Shown: piece after piece, positions 14,001 through 24,880 of the stretch
Position numbering within the stretch: position 1 is the stretch's first letter
Layout of the letters: each line of letters begins with the position of its first letter
Translations under genes and position numbers: made by a program
Origin: Chionis minor
Taxonomy: Eukaryota; Chordata; Aves; Charadriiformes; Chionididae
Assembly: GCA_013398295.1 (NCBI GenBank)
Contig: VZSF01003595.1
Location: 186,001 to 250,000, forward strand
Direction: 5' to 3'
DNA length: 64,000 nucleotides
The notes under the pieces: model-generated
Told to the model about the DNA's origin: nothing
Database searches by the model: none
The model's input: only the letters and a program-made list of their open reading frames with translations

Positions 14001-16540
14001 GTTCAATGCCTTGAGTGCCAATGAGACACACGTGCACACATATTATCTACAGTTCACTCATTCGTGGAAATCCAGTGCTTCCAACTGGGGCACTGAGTGA
14101 TAATTTTACACCTTTTAAGAATTCAATGAAGTATCAATAATCCAATAGTCACATGCCCAACTGGCATATACCCAGACTTGAAGACATAAGAATTTACACT
14201 GATGTGCAACACAGCTCCTCTCCCTGTCATCTGAGAGCTCCTTTAAATACACGGCGTGACTGGCAAAGCCTTGAAGAATGACCAGATTTTTGAGTCAGAA
14301 CTGAAATCAGAACTGCTGTCATCAGGCACCATCAAATGAAAAAGGTCATTCAGAAGTCTTGTGTGATTTAGTAAATATATATAATTTAACTGCTTGGGTT
14401 TCTTATTAGTGAACTTAATTGCTGTATTTTAGTTTGCTTGCCATTTCTTAACTAAAAGCATTCTTGTTCTTTATGAGGCAGTCAGCAGGTGTACACATAA
14501 CTTTATGTCAACATCTGATTACTACTTATTGCTCATTTAACACAGTAAAAAATAAAAAATGGACCATTTCTCAAGAAAAATAAATAAAAGGAGAATGCTG
14601 TGGAGTTAGAGCAGAGACTTTTTTTAAAAGAAATCAAACAGGAGAGGTTTTCTTGAATATTTTTTCCAAGCACTGTTGTTTTAGGTGTTTCCTGAGGAAG
14701 TGACGGACTTTCCTCCCACCCCCAATGACTCGCACCCTCTAGTTTTTATTTTTTTCTTTAAGCACAGAGTCCAAAAGGTGCAAGCAAGCCAGCACAGTGG
14801 ACAGTCATTTCACTTTGCTGCTCGAATAAACTGATAGGAAGAGAACCAGACTTCTTTTTATTCCAATTCAGCAAAGCAAAGTAGGGCATAGAGGTAGCAG
14901 TGTGCTTAATTTTAGGCAGGTGCCTTGCTAAGCTATGGCCCCTGCAAGCCACACAAAACCATCAGTGAAGTTAAACGCCATCTAGTTATTTTATGACCGT
15001 GCTCCAGTGCAGTGCTCTTGCAACTAGAAGTCATCTGGCTGGGGATGGTTTTATGTTCTGCATTTTCACAGCTCTCTGCCCAGCAGGGTCAGGGCCTTTT
15101 CCGCAGTGAGGACTCCTAGGACCTCTGCTGCTCCTTCACAGGAGCCGCTCCAGCAGTGTGGTCCTGTCAGGGCACTGCTGAGGGCTTGGTTTCAGTCCTT
15201 CATTGCCATGAACAGCCAACATGCCAGTCCTGTGGTGGGTGGGCAGACCTCTGCACAGGAGGTGAAATGTGGGCCCTCAAGCATGTACAAAGCAAGCTAA
15301 CGATAACTCTTTATAAACTGGCCACTGCCTACAGCCAGTAATAGACCTGATTCTTGCTTCCTCCACCCCCAACTAGGGATCCCAACAAGTTTGCATCGTC
15401 CTTAATAGAAGGTTACAGGTTCCACACCTGACCCACAAAATCCCCCAGTTACAGGGTAGAGGGAACTGGATTCATGCTTCTGCTTTAAGAGCAGCTTATA
15501 AAGGCAGAGCTTGAGGCTCGTTGAAAGCCTTAGAGAAAGGCAGGTTCAGATCAGCAGTCAGCTCTAACCCATGTGTGCAGATACGGAGCTTGTCCTCTAA
15601 AATTAATACCTAAGATGGTGCTGGTATGTAAAAAATGTAAAAGATGTAAAAAAAGGAGGAGAGAAACGTTCTTTAGCTGTGCTGATGCAGCTATTGGGAT
15701 TTAATCACTAGAAAAAAAAAAGGAAGATATTTGGCTTCTCCTGGCATATATGAATTCAACTCCATAGTACAGCACCTTCTCAGCTGAGCATGTCAGCTTG
15801 AGGACTCTACTGCACCTTATGTGTTCAGCCAATGACAGCTTCTTTAGGAGCGTAGACTGATCCAGGGAACAAGCAAAAAGCTCCCTTTAGGACTTCATTG
15901 CTATGATGGGGCAGGGGAGAGAGAGCATCTGTCATTCTGCCCGATTGGGCCGATCCAGCCCAAACCACAACACATCCTCAGTAGTAATTTTAAATCTTTT
16001 GCTGTTTCATCCCCCCATCATCTTGCTCTTCAAAAACCAGTGTGGCCAGTTATCCCCCTGCCTTCACAAAACATCTCTTCTAGCCATTTAAAGTGCAGTA
16101 TTTAGCTGTGGGAAGTTGCTTTGCTGACTGACAAGTTTCCAAGCTGCTAAACTAGAATTGCTGCAGAAAGGCAATCTTTTCTCCCACTGGGTTAACACCT
16201 TTCCACTCAACTGTGCACAGAGGGCCTGAAACCAAGTCTTGATTCTTGGATATCCTGAGTACTGATTTCTCAGAGAAAAGCTATTGCAAGGCCCAAAACT
16301 TTGGTTTTCATGCACAGATGATGATAGTTAAGCTCAATGCAGAGTATGTCCAGGCTGGATCCTGCAGGACACAGACCCTGGTGCCAGCTTTATGCATCTT
16401 TAGAGACCAGCTGCACATGGGACTGACCAAAGGAAAGTGCCAACAGCGCACAGTAGCTCTAGGCTGTAAATCAGGTTAGAAAGCAAAACTCAGATCTTAG
16501 CTTTCTGTGTAGACACATAAGTGGCTAGCAAAGTCATCCT
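11008..16540. other. Intergenic stretch, no gene recognised
   Basis: Only short open frames without recognisable domains are present. A low-complexity TTTACTT-rich patch lies at about 13465-13510, and A-runs occur near 13773 and 15711. I found no convincing RNA gene or transposon. The interval 14340-14620 is AT-rich without a clear repeat. Confidence 0.5.
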
Positions 16541-16614
16541 CTGGTTTTACACTGACACATCTGCTTTCAGTTCAGCGTAGTGACTCCAGATTTGCACCAG
16601 TATTACTGAAAAAA
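16541..16614. repeat. Probable ancient palindromic amniote repeat
   Basis: The words 'ggttttacactgacacatct', 'tgactccagatttgcaccag' and 'tattactgaa' occur in an order I recall from an old, widely dispersed amniote repeat with internal inverted symmetry. I cannot name the family with certainty and the copy is well diverged. Confidence 0.3.
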
Positions 16615-19600
16615 ATGAAGCCAGCAACCCCTACATCAGCTGAGGCTGCTAGTTAATCAGAATAGGGGCAGCACATTTTGGGCAACAGAATTCCATGGGC
16701 TTTTGCCATTGTTCCTTAGCCAGCATTGATCAGAGAACTAAAAAGGATTGCCAAGTCCTCAAAAGATTTTAGTGTGAGCGATGCAGACCACATGTGCTGA
16801 ATGGTAAACAGCTCTTGAGGATCAGAATAAAAAGGTCTTTATAGTCCGAGCAAACAAAAGTAAATGCCAGAATCTAAATGAAATAGAGCTTTCCAAAAGC
16901 CTGAGGCTACCAAGATTTCAGAGCTGAAAGTGTAGCCTTGTTTGTTTCTTCGAAAGTCCTAAAGAACCTCACGTTACCAAGCGAGGTGACCCTGTCCTGT
17001 TCCCAGCAAAGCAGCAGTATCCTTTGATTCTCATTTCAAAGCACCCCATCTGAGAAAAGTCAGTATGCATCAGATTGCTTGAGCCTCCTATTAAATCTAA
17101 GTGTAGTTGATTACTTTGTAAGTGGGTAGCCAGCAGAGAGAGGAGTATTGCCAATGAAGAAAATACCATTTATTACTGAACTGCTGCTTTATATGGAATA
17201 CAGCAATCCAGTCTAAGCCACACCACCGGAAAGACAGTCCTAACACAGAAAAAGCTTCGAAATACTTTGCTTTTCTGTTTTAAAGACATGTATGCAAAAA
17301 CAGAGGTGAAAGAAGGAGGGTTGTTACATTTGGGGACCACAAATCTGAGGACCAAGTAAAAGCACATGGGTTGGAAGTGACTCAAATTTAGGCACTATAA
17401 AAGAACTGGTGCTGCTTTGTCTGTGCTGGGTATGTAGAATTGTTCCACAAAGGTCTTTGGTACTGCTTCAAGCAGCCTCAGAAGCAGATCCCTTCAGACC
17501 AGTGAGGCTTTGTGCAGAAAACTGCCTAGAATCTTAACCCAGCTGAGAACCAAGGGCTCCTGCAGGAATAAATCCTCAGGCAATGGTCCCAGTTGGCCCC
17601 AGGGACACATTGCCTGTGTGAAAGCTGATGAATGCCTGCAGCTTTGAGGTTAGTTAGCTTTTGGTTTGTTTAAACTAAAGTTTTGGCTGCTGCAGCATAA
17701 ACCTACTACTGCTCATGCAGTCCTCATAGGCTGTGCAGGGCTGCTTCCCCCACTTAAGCACAACTGGTGTTGCTGCTGCCGGCAGCTGCTGCTCTGATTC
17801 CTCCATGTGCTTTTAGTCTGTGCAGCTCTGCTGATGCCTCTACAGCACCACTGGCATGGAGCAGAATGAAATCCAGTCTCCCTGCCTCCTCTCAGCACAA
17901 GTCCCTCCTTCTTTGGCCCCCTGCTCCCAGTCTCTACCCATCTCAATTGTTTTCCCAATGCATTATCCAGCACGAGCTCACTGATTTCAGTGACGCTGCT
18001 CTCAGTTCATCCCAGTATGAAAGCACACATCCAATCTGTGCAGCAAGTCTCTACAGCCCTGGCAAAACAGCCCCCCATCTGTAGTGTCCTATTTTGCTGC
18101 CTTCATCTCTGGTGGAGCAGAGAAGTGCCAATAAACTGGTGCAAAGAAGAATGAAAGTGCATCTGAATATTGACCCTTCTAGCTACCACAAGGCTTGCGT
18201 CAGTAGCCAACACATATGCCCTGGAGTGCTGGCTTCTGTTTTTCTTTAGGTCATTCAAGAATCCCCTGAGGAAGCATGTCCAGTCTCTACCAAAGAACTT
18301 GCTTTGTGTGGGCAGGAACAGTCCACATCAGGTGGGCATGGGATGTGGAAAAATGCAATGTCACTAGAGGCAGGAAAAGATAAGATGGTTCTCAGAAGGG
18401 GACAGATTTTAGGTCCTCTGTCAGGGCTGTGGAAATGTTTTGAGATTAGAGATGCTTTGACACTTGAATTTCATCCCACCTCACCTCATACAAGCCACAC
18501 TGGTACCATTTTGAGAACGCAGACAGAAGGCCCGTGTTACACCCTCTGTCCCTTTCTCCCCAGTTCCTTACCCAGTACACAAACCAACTGCAGCAGAGTC
18601 TACAAGCTCGGAAAGCTTGTAAAGCAGCACCAACTCTTTAGTTCTTTTATGGCCCTATGGTTGAACAGAAAAAGAAGTATGGTTCACCTTGGGCCTCTTT
18701 TTTCCAAAGAAATTCTTTCCAGTGCTGTTTTACAGGTTTGCACAGCCTTGCAATGAACAGAAACCCCATATCAAAACAGGTATTTTAAAAACATGCTAAG
18801 CTACCGTGAAGTAAATTACTGACTTAACAGCCAGGCACCTACAGGTATAAATGGGTTTCATTTGAAGAAGAAATTAAAGCAATGTGCATATTAGCCTCTG
18901 AGTCTGCAAGGGGCAGAAAGAGACAGAGACTGGAAACCTTCCAAAGTGCAAAAGATTAAAGATGCCTTGCCAAACAGCTCACAGGAGACAGCAGTCACAC
19001 CAAAGGAGGACCAGCTCCCAGGGAGAGCCAGATCCTCACCTAGCTACATCTGCATGCAGGCTTCCATCAGAGGGGCAGGCTGAAGGCTGCACTTGAACCA
19101 TAAACTGCAAAGCAGAGGAAGAGATGGGTCAATAAGGACATTGATGGAGCCTGATGAGGACACAGAAGGACAGGGCAGGGTGAGCAGTTAGATGGCTATT
19201 ACAATTATTGGCTCATAATGCTTCACACTCCACTGAACTGTGAAGTTAAGTACCCTTTTCCAAAAGCCCAGAGGCAGCCATACAGACTTCAGTCTCCTCT
19301 CCCCATATAAAGTGTAGCACTTCAGTAAATCTTTACTAATGCCTATAACTTCTGTCAAATCCCAGTTCACGTGCTACTAAACACTAAGGTGGGATAATAC
19401 CCTGAAAAAACTGTAAACAACGCTCATCAAAAGTTTCTCCCAACAAGGTACTCCACTACAGCGACAGCATGTCACAGGCCATAGTTTCCTTAGGTATAAA
19501 GCACTTGCCATAGCAGGAATGTTTGATTAGAGCAAGAGTCTCTTCAAAATATTTCCACAAAGGGATAGGACCAGTTTCCTTACCGGCTTAGTCTCCTCCA

Positions 19601-20635
19601 AGCACACTTCTTCTCCTGCTTGCCATCTCATTCTCTTTGCTCATGCCAAAGAGAAGAGCAAAGGATGAAAACAATTAACCAGCTGAAAGGGAAAATAAAT
19701 AACAGCCATTGAGGGCTTCAAAGTTAAGCAAGGAAGTAATTAGTGGAACAGCTGAAAGAGGAAGGCATCAAGAAAAAGCAACATGGTAAAGAAGTCAGAT
19801 GAAAGAAGTAGGGAGAGATAATGAACAGTCTATTAACAGCCTGAAGGCTGGTCTTGGACATTATCCTCCAGTTATTTCTTCCCACCCTGTCGCTGGAGGA
19901 CTGGCTTTCCTTCAAACCTGTTTGATTTCTGCTGCTCCCTGTCCATGGGCCTAGATCTAACTGTCACTTTCTCTTTTCTGTTTGACAAACCCAGTGAAAG
20001 TCTCCGCACTCATCTTATCCCAGACAAAGGGCCGGAATTTCAGCTGTGCAACCCAGTCCTGGTTAGGCAGGCAGGGATTGCAGTCAGTGTTTTCCTCCTG
20101 CAGAGCCAAAGGACTCGGATGGTTGCGCTGAAGGGCAAAGTCAGATCTTCGGAGAAAGGGAACAACTTGACACAAAATCCTGCTAGAGCATTGCAGAGGG
20201 AGACCTGGCTGGTGTCGATTCAGAACATGAGACTGTAATAATATTTGCCCTCAGTTCAACCTCATCTACTACGTACAAAAGCCTCTGTTCGAATAAAGGA
20301 ATGGCCAGGGAGACATGAACTGAGAAGAGCCAAGAAACTCAAAGCAAAGTCCCAGTTCTCTTTGTCTGGAAATCTAACTGTTTTGGAAAGAAACAAAAAC
20401 ACACTGAAGGTAGACAAGGAAAGAACAGGACAGATTTCTTGCTGAATTTTCTCAGTTTTCCTTGACATTACTTAGGAAGGAGAGAGCAAGCACATATGTG
20501 TTCCACAGAAACGGTTCAAGATACGCATTTTTTTTTCCCCCCCTCATTCAGGGAACCGATTTGGCTGTCAGAGCAACCTGGGTTTCCTGGATAAATAAAA
20601 TTGTAATTTTTTTTATAGCGTGCAGGGTTGGAAGG
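16615..20635. other. Intergenic stretch, nothing recognised
   Basis: No gene is supported. A 150-codon frame at 18304-18756 and a 105-codon frame at 17767-18084 have no domain signature, and the latter coincides with an open frame on the opposite strand. No clear repeats were seen. Confidence 0.5.
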
Positions 20636-20722
20636 AAAGAACCAGGAGTCAGGCAATCTAGGCCTCACCCTGCCCCAATTTTGACCTAGGACAAGCCACT
20701 TGCTCACATGGCTCAGGAACAG
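20636..20722 (+). repeat. MIR/CORE-SINE-like relic, sense
   Basis: In order there are 'ccaggagtcaggcaatctag', a Pro/pyrimidine-rich 'cctgccccaa' block, 'gacctaggacaagccacttg' and 'ggctcagga'. This matches the central core of an MIR-type SINE (aggagtcag ... ctctgcc ... gaccttggncaagtcactt ... cctcag). It sits about 180 bp upstream of the CR1 copy. Confidence 0.5.
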
Positions 20723-20904
20723 TCCTGAGGGGACACGTGCCACTGCTTTTGTAGTCACTCAAACCAGAATATCATCAACATCTCCCCAACCTACCTTTGC
20801 CCCATGAGTTTCGAGAGGATTGCTGTGCATCACATTGAATGCCAGGGCCATTAATGGTACCTGATCCTGGCAGTCCAGAAAAAAAAAAAAGCTGATTGTC
20901 ATGA

Positions 20905-21409
20905 GAAGAGCAAACCTGGTCCAGGGCCAGAGGGGTGTCAGGAAAGACATAGACCTGTTGGAGCTGGTCCAGAGGAAGGCCACAAAAATGATCAGAGGAC
21001 TGGAGCACCTCTCCTGCGAGGACAGGCTGAGAGAGCTGGGGTTGTTCAGCCTGGAGAAGAGAGGGCTCTGGGAGACCTTTCAGTACTTATAAGGGGCTTA
21101 TAAGAAAGACAGGGACAAAGTTTTTAGTAGGGCCTGTTCTGATAGAACAAGGGGCAATTGTTTTAAACTAAAAGAGAGTAGATTTAGACTAGATCGAAAG
21201 AAGAAATTTTTTACAATGAGGGTGGGGGAACATAGAACAGGTTGCCCAGAGAGGTGGTAGATGCCCCATCCCTGGAAACATTCCAGGTCAGGTTGGACGG
21301 GACTCTGAGCAACCTGATCTAGTTGAAGATGTCCCTGCTCATTGCAGGGGGGTTGGACTAGATGACCTTTAAAGATCCCTTCCAACCCAAACCATTCTGT
21401 GATATAGTA
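20905..21409 (+). mobile_element. CR1 LINE, 5'-truncated, sense
   Basis: The first part encodes the C-terminal tail of the CR1 ORF2 protein in one open frame. It includes [20 protein letters not shown] and [14 protein letters not shown] at about 20951-21070. The 3' part follows the avian CR1 pattern: 'gttttaaactaaaagagagt', 'aggttgcccagagaggtggt', 'gttggactagatgac', 'cccttccaacccaaaccatt' and a short 'ctgtgat' tail. About 500 bp of a roughly 4.5-kb parent element remain, as expected for 5' truncation during target-primed reverse transcription. The reading frame breaks after the FQYL segment, so it encodes no functional enzyme. A run of about 12 A (20879-20890) lies just upstream and may belong to a different insertion. 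This element and the antisense one at 42765 indicate a bird genome. Confidence 0.93.
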
Positions 21410-22560
21410 AAGTATTTCTCCATCCCTTACCTATACCATGTTACTTTCAGCACACCATTCAGACAACTGCCTTGGCAGAAGTTGTTTTTGTAGCTGATGA
21501 GACAGGCTGGTCCCTCAAGAGACATTTGAGCCTATACACACCACTAAATATATCAAGCATGTAGTCTGGTCACGTGAATGCTGGTAACCAAGCTTTCTGG
21601 GCAAAGACCAGTGCAGCAGAGCTGAGGCACCAGTATTTAGGGTATTCCAGTTGACTGTTTTTCCAAACAGATTTGAGAAGGTCCAGGCAGGCTTACCTGC
21701 CCCAGACACTACCTCTTTTGCCTTGAGGTGTATTTAGCCAGATGGCAGGTGTTTTATATTTAGAAAAACACTCATTCAGTAGGAAAACATTTGTACAGGC
21801 AGGTTCACCTCAGAGGAGTTATTTTCTTTCTCCTTCTTTTGTAGGAACAAAGAGCCTTGCACCAGACCTTGGAGCTACTCACTAGCTAACGCTGTCTACA
21901 TATGAGACCACATGGGGTGAGACCTGGGCTGTACAACAAAGGTACTGATGGAGGACAGCTGCACAGCCAGCTCCAGGGAGCATTTGGCACTGGTAGGCTG
22001 AGGCAGGAGGGTGAGATTATGGATACCTTACCTGCCAATCCAGATGTGATTGAGATATGTACACAAGAAGCAGCTCCATACTGTTATAGCTGCTTGTATG
22101 ATTTGTTTGTTTAGTGCTAAAAGATTGGTCCTCAGCCCTCTGGCCTCCTAATGGGCTGGGTAGAGCTGTTACATCCAGGTCAATGCAGCGGTGTATCACT
22201 AACAGCCCCATGAGGCACCAGCTCTGCCGGACTCTTCCATTCAGGCAGCAGCAAGAAAGGCCCAGTCTTGTAAGAGGAAGACCCTTAAGCAGATCTGGCC
22301 AGGAAAGCAAGTAAAGCCTGAGGGTGTTATGACCTAAAAGGCTACAGTTATTTGAGCTAGTTCCCTTGCTGACAGGGCATCTTCTGCATAAAGATTTGTC
22401 AGGGAGCAGAAGGGGCCAGCTGCTCTCTCCAGGACAGGGAGCCAAACATTCAGCATGGCAACAAGACCAGCAGTACTAAGCCCTCTCCAAACAACACCCA
22501 GCCCCACAATACCTGAGTGAAGCAGGCATGGCAGACTTGGAGACAGCAGCCCACTTCAGC
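21410..22560. other. Intergenic stretch, nothing recognised
   Basis: No coding or RNA gene is visible. An antisense 142-codon frame (22017-22445) has no recognisable domain and no splice context. Confidence 0.5.
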
Positions 22561-22960
22561 TGGCCAGCTGAGTCCCGATCATCAGGCAAGTCCATGCTGA
22601 GGGGGCAGGTCTGAGGTCAAGCTGGGAAGTCAGGTCAGGATCAGACACAGTCCAGTCAGCGCCAAGAAAGCCCGTAGTGACAAGGCACATCCAAGGTCAA
22701 GACAAGAACAGAGTTAAGAGGTCAAGGACCACCTCAGTAAGGTCTATAGCCAGGCACAGACATGTCTTGTTGGAAGTACTGACATGCATTCCTACAACGT
22801 AGCTCACGGAGAGAGCAGAGGCTCAGGTCTGAACTTAAATGCAGTCATGGAGCCCACAGGCAGGTGTGTGGGTGGAGGCCTCAGGTGAGGCTGGTTAGGG
22901 CCAATAAGGCCTCTTAATGTGCTCAGGGCCAACTGACTGCCTCAAGTGTATCTGCGTTGG
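22561..22960. repeat. Possible unclassified repeat with recurrent GGTCA words
   Basis: This block is rich in short related words. Exact AGGTCA hexamers lie at 22614-22619, 22632-22637, 22694-22699 and 22719-22724, with many GTCAGG/GTCAAG variants between them. It continues into 'ggcctcaggtgaggctggtt' and 'gggccaataaggcct'. The texture is that of a degenerate dispersed repeat or LTR-like sequence rather than unique DNA. I could not find paired termini or a target-site duplication, so the element type is unknown. Confidence 0.3.
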
Positions 22961-23740
22961 GTAGAAGCAGGGACAGCGGTGGTACGAGAGGAAAAACACA
23001 AGGACAGACTTCAGCCTACATGATTACAGTTATACTACAAACAACTGAGGAGGGTCTTCTTATGTGAGGACCTCAGTAGGCTGAAACTCAATAACTGATT
23101 TTGCCATAAGATCTCAATAATAGGTACAGCTACCAGCATCTGCTATTGCTTCTGTCTGGTACTGTGTTCCTGTCCCTAAAAACATGGATATAAATCCCAA
23201 ATCTTTCTGAATTCCAGTCCTAGCTCTTAGTTACATCACTGTCCTTAGACACTTAAATTTCAGGCTAATCCACCCTTTGAGATACCTTAACTACTGAGAG
23301 TTCATTTACCTCCACTTAATGCTAACTCCTGAGCAAAGCCTGGTTTTTACTGCCTGCAGCCTTTCCCTCCACTAGATGCAGTTGCTCATTTGGCAGCTTC
23401 AAGGCGACCTGTTAGTGATGATCCAGAATGCCTTCAATTCCAGAGTTGATTTTTTCCATGGTTACCAGCCAATATGTTCGAAAGCTCAACGGAAAAGTGC
23501 TTATCTTTCCTTCCAAGTTACAGACCATCCTGCAGGTGCAGCCTTTACTGACCCCAAAACCCAAGCAACAGCAGAAAGATACCACAAACTTTCTCATCTT
23601 GGGTACAAAGCTATCATGAACTTTCTCATCAAAGCATCATTTGCAAGTGAACTTGGATTTTGCTGTTCACTACCGACACATACCATGACATACAGGTAAC
23701 ACTGCAGTGTGTACCTTACTGCTGGGCGTATGGGTGCATT
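22961..23740. other. Intergenic stretch, nothing recognised
   Basis: The stretch holds a 107-codon frame (23376-23699) that overlaps another open frame and has no domain signature. No repeat is recognised. Confidence 0.45.
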
Positions 23741-23815
23741 TCTATAGTCGGTGTCAGCAGGGGTTTAGACTGGGTGATGATCTATTGGTCTTTTCTGACC
23801 TTAAAAATCTATGCA
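23741..23815 (+). mobile_element. CR1 LINE 3' tail, short relic
   Basis: The sequence 'tctatagtcggtgtcagcag' continues as 'gggtttagactgggtgatga' and 'tcttttctgacc', then 'aaaatctatg'. This is a diverged version of the last 70-80 bases of a CR1 element (the 'ggtttggactagatgacct ... tcccttccaaccct ... attctatg' pattern) in sense orientation. No coding part remains. It is older than the copies at 20905 and 42765. Confidence 0.55.
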
Positions 23816-24774
23816 TTGTTTAACAGATGCTTCAGACTTTAGTGCATTACGCATTTATGCAAAGAGGAGTGACTCTCTATCCAGATGAGTTTGGTCTGGC
23901 AGTATGGGAATGTGCCTTTAGGAGAGATCAGCAAGTACTTTTTCTTCCACAGCTACAGAAGCACATGAGGATTTGCAGAGTTCACGCAAGGAGGCCAGGT
24001 GTTGTGATTGCCAGACAATTACAGAGTGGAACTGACACAGTTTGCATGCACGTGGGCTCAAAACAAGGCTTTGCCTTGTGGAAGGATGTTACTGGCCTAT
24101 TTTCTTGGTAAGTCTCATTGGTGCCTGTCATTCCAGCACAAGTGCTTTTGTTCCATTATGCCATGCAACCGCCTCTAACTTTCTGTACATTTCTCCCCAA
24201 ATTACTGAGCAACTATATGCAAAAGGTACAAAACCAAACTTCATGTAGCTTGCCCTTGCTTTGAAAAAATAAATTATTTTTAAGGTTACTACAGAGTGCC
24301 CAGGATTGATTTAATGCTGTTGATGATAACATTGCAAGTGAGATCTTAATTAATTTGTACTGACATTACTGTTTCGATCAAAAATTGCATTCTGGATCTA
24401 CATGAGACAGTTTTAGTGGTCAAAAGTGGGTGGCTCTGGTCTTGCTAGTCTTACATATGTGTTTACCAACTCGCTGGGCACTTCCTCATTCTGCTCTAAC
24501 ACAGAAAGTGTAGAAGTCAAACAGGGTTATCACCTTGATCTCAAGCTTGGCTGAAGTGGCCCTGCTTGTGCGTCTCGCCACACCCTATCATGTGAAGAGG
24601 AGGGACAGGGAAAATGAGGATGCAGGTGCTTTTCTGCATTTAGATAAGCCACCACAGATCTAAAGGCTGGCTTACCTAGTTTCAACTCTGCCAAGCTGCA
24701 TCCGTTCACTAGAGAGAGAAAGTGGATTAATCCTGCTCACTGCTAAAGTGTGCTGCAAAGGAGTTGTATGTCCT
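23816..24774. other. Intergenic stretch, nothing recognised
   Basis: No gene, RNA or clear repeat was identified. Open frames of 68-94 codons have no recognisable domain. Confidence 0.45.
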
Positions 24775-24880
24775 CTATTATGCAACTGGAAAAAAATGAG
24801 GCACAGAGAAGTTCCAGTGACCCAGGTAGTCCAGTCACCTGAGGGATCCCAGCCTAGTCCTCTGCTACATCATGCTGCCT
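24775..24880 (-). repeat. MIR/CORE-SINE-like relic, antisense
   Basis: The sequence 'aaatgaggcacagagaagtt' is followed by 'ccagtgacccaggtagtcca', 'cagcctagtcctctgctaca' and 'catgctgcc'. This is the antisense order of an MIR-type SINE, including the end block that normally reads like 'ctctaaccactagaccatgctgcc'. It overlaps the start of a 144-codon frame (24748-25182), which makes that frame even less likely to be a gene. Confidence 0.55.
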
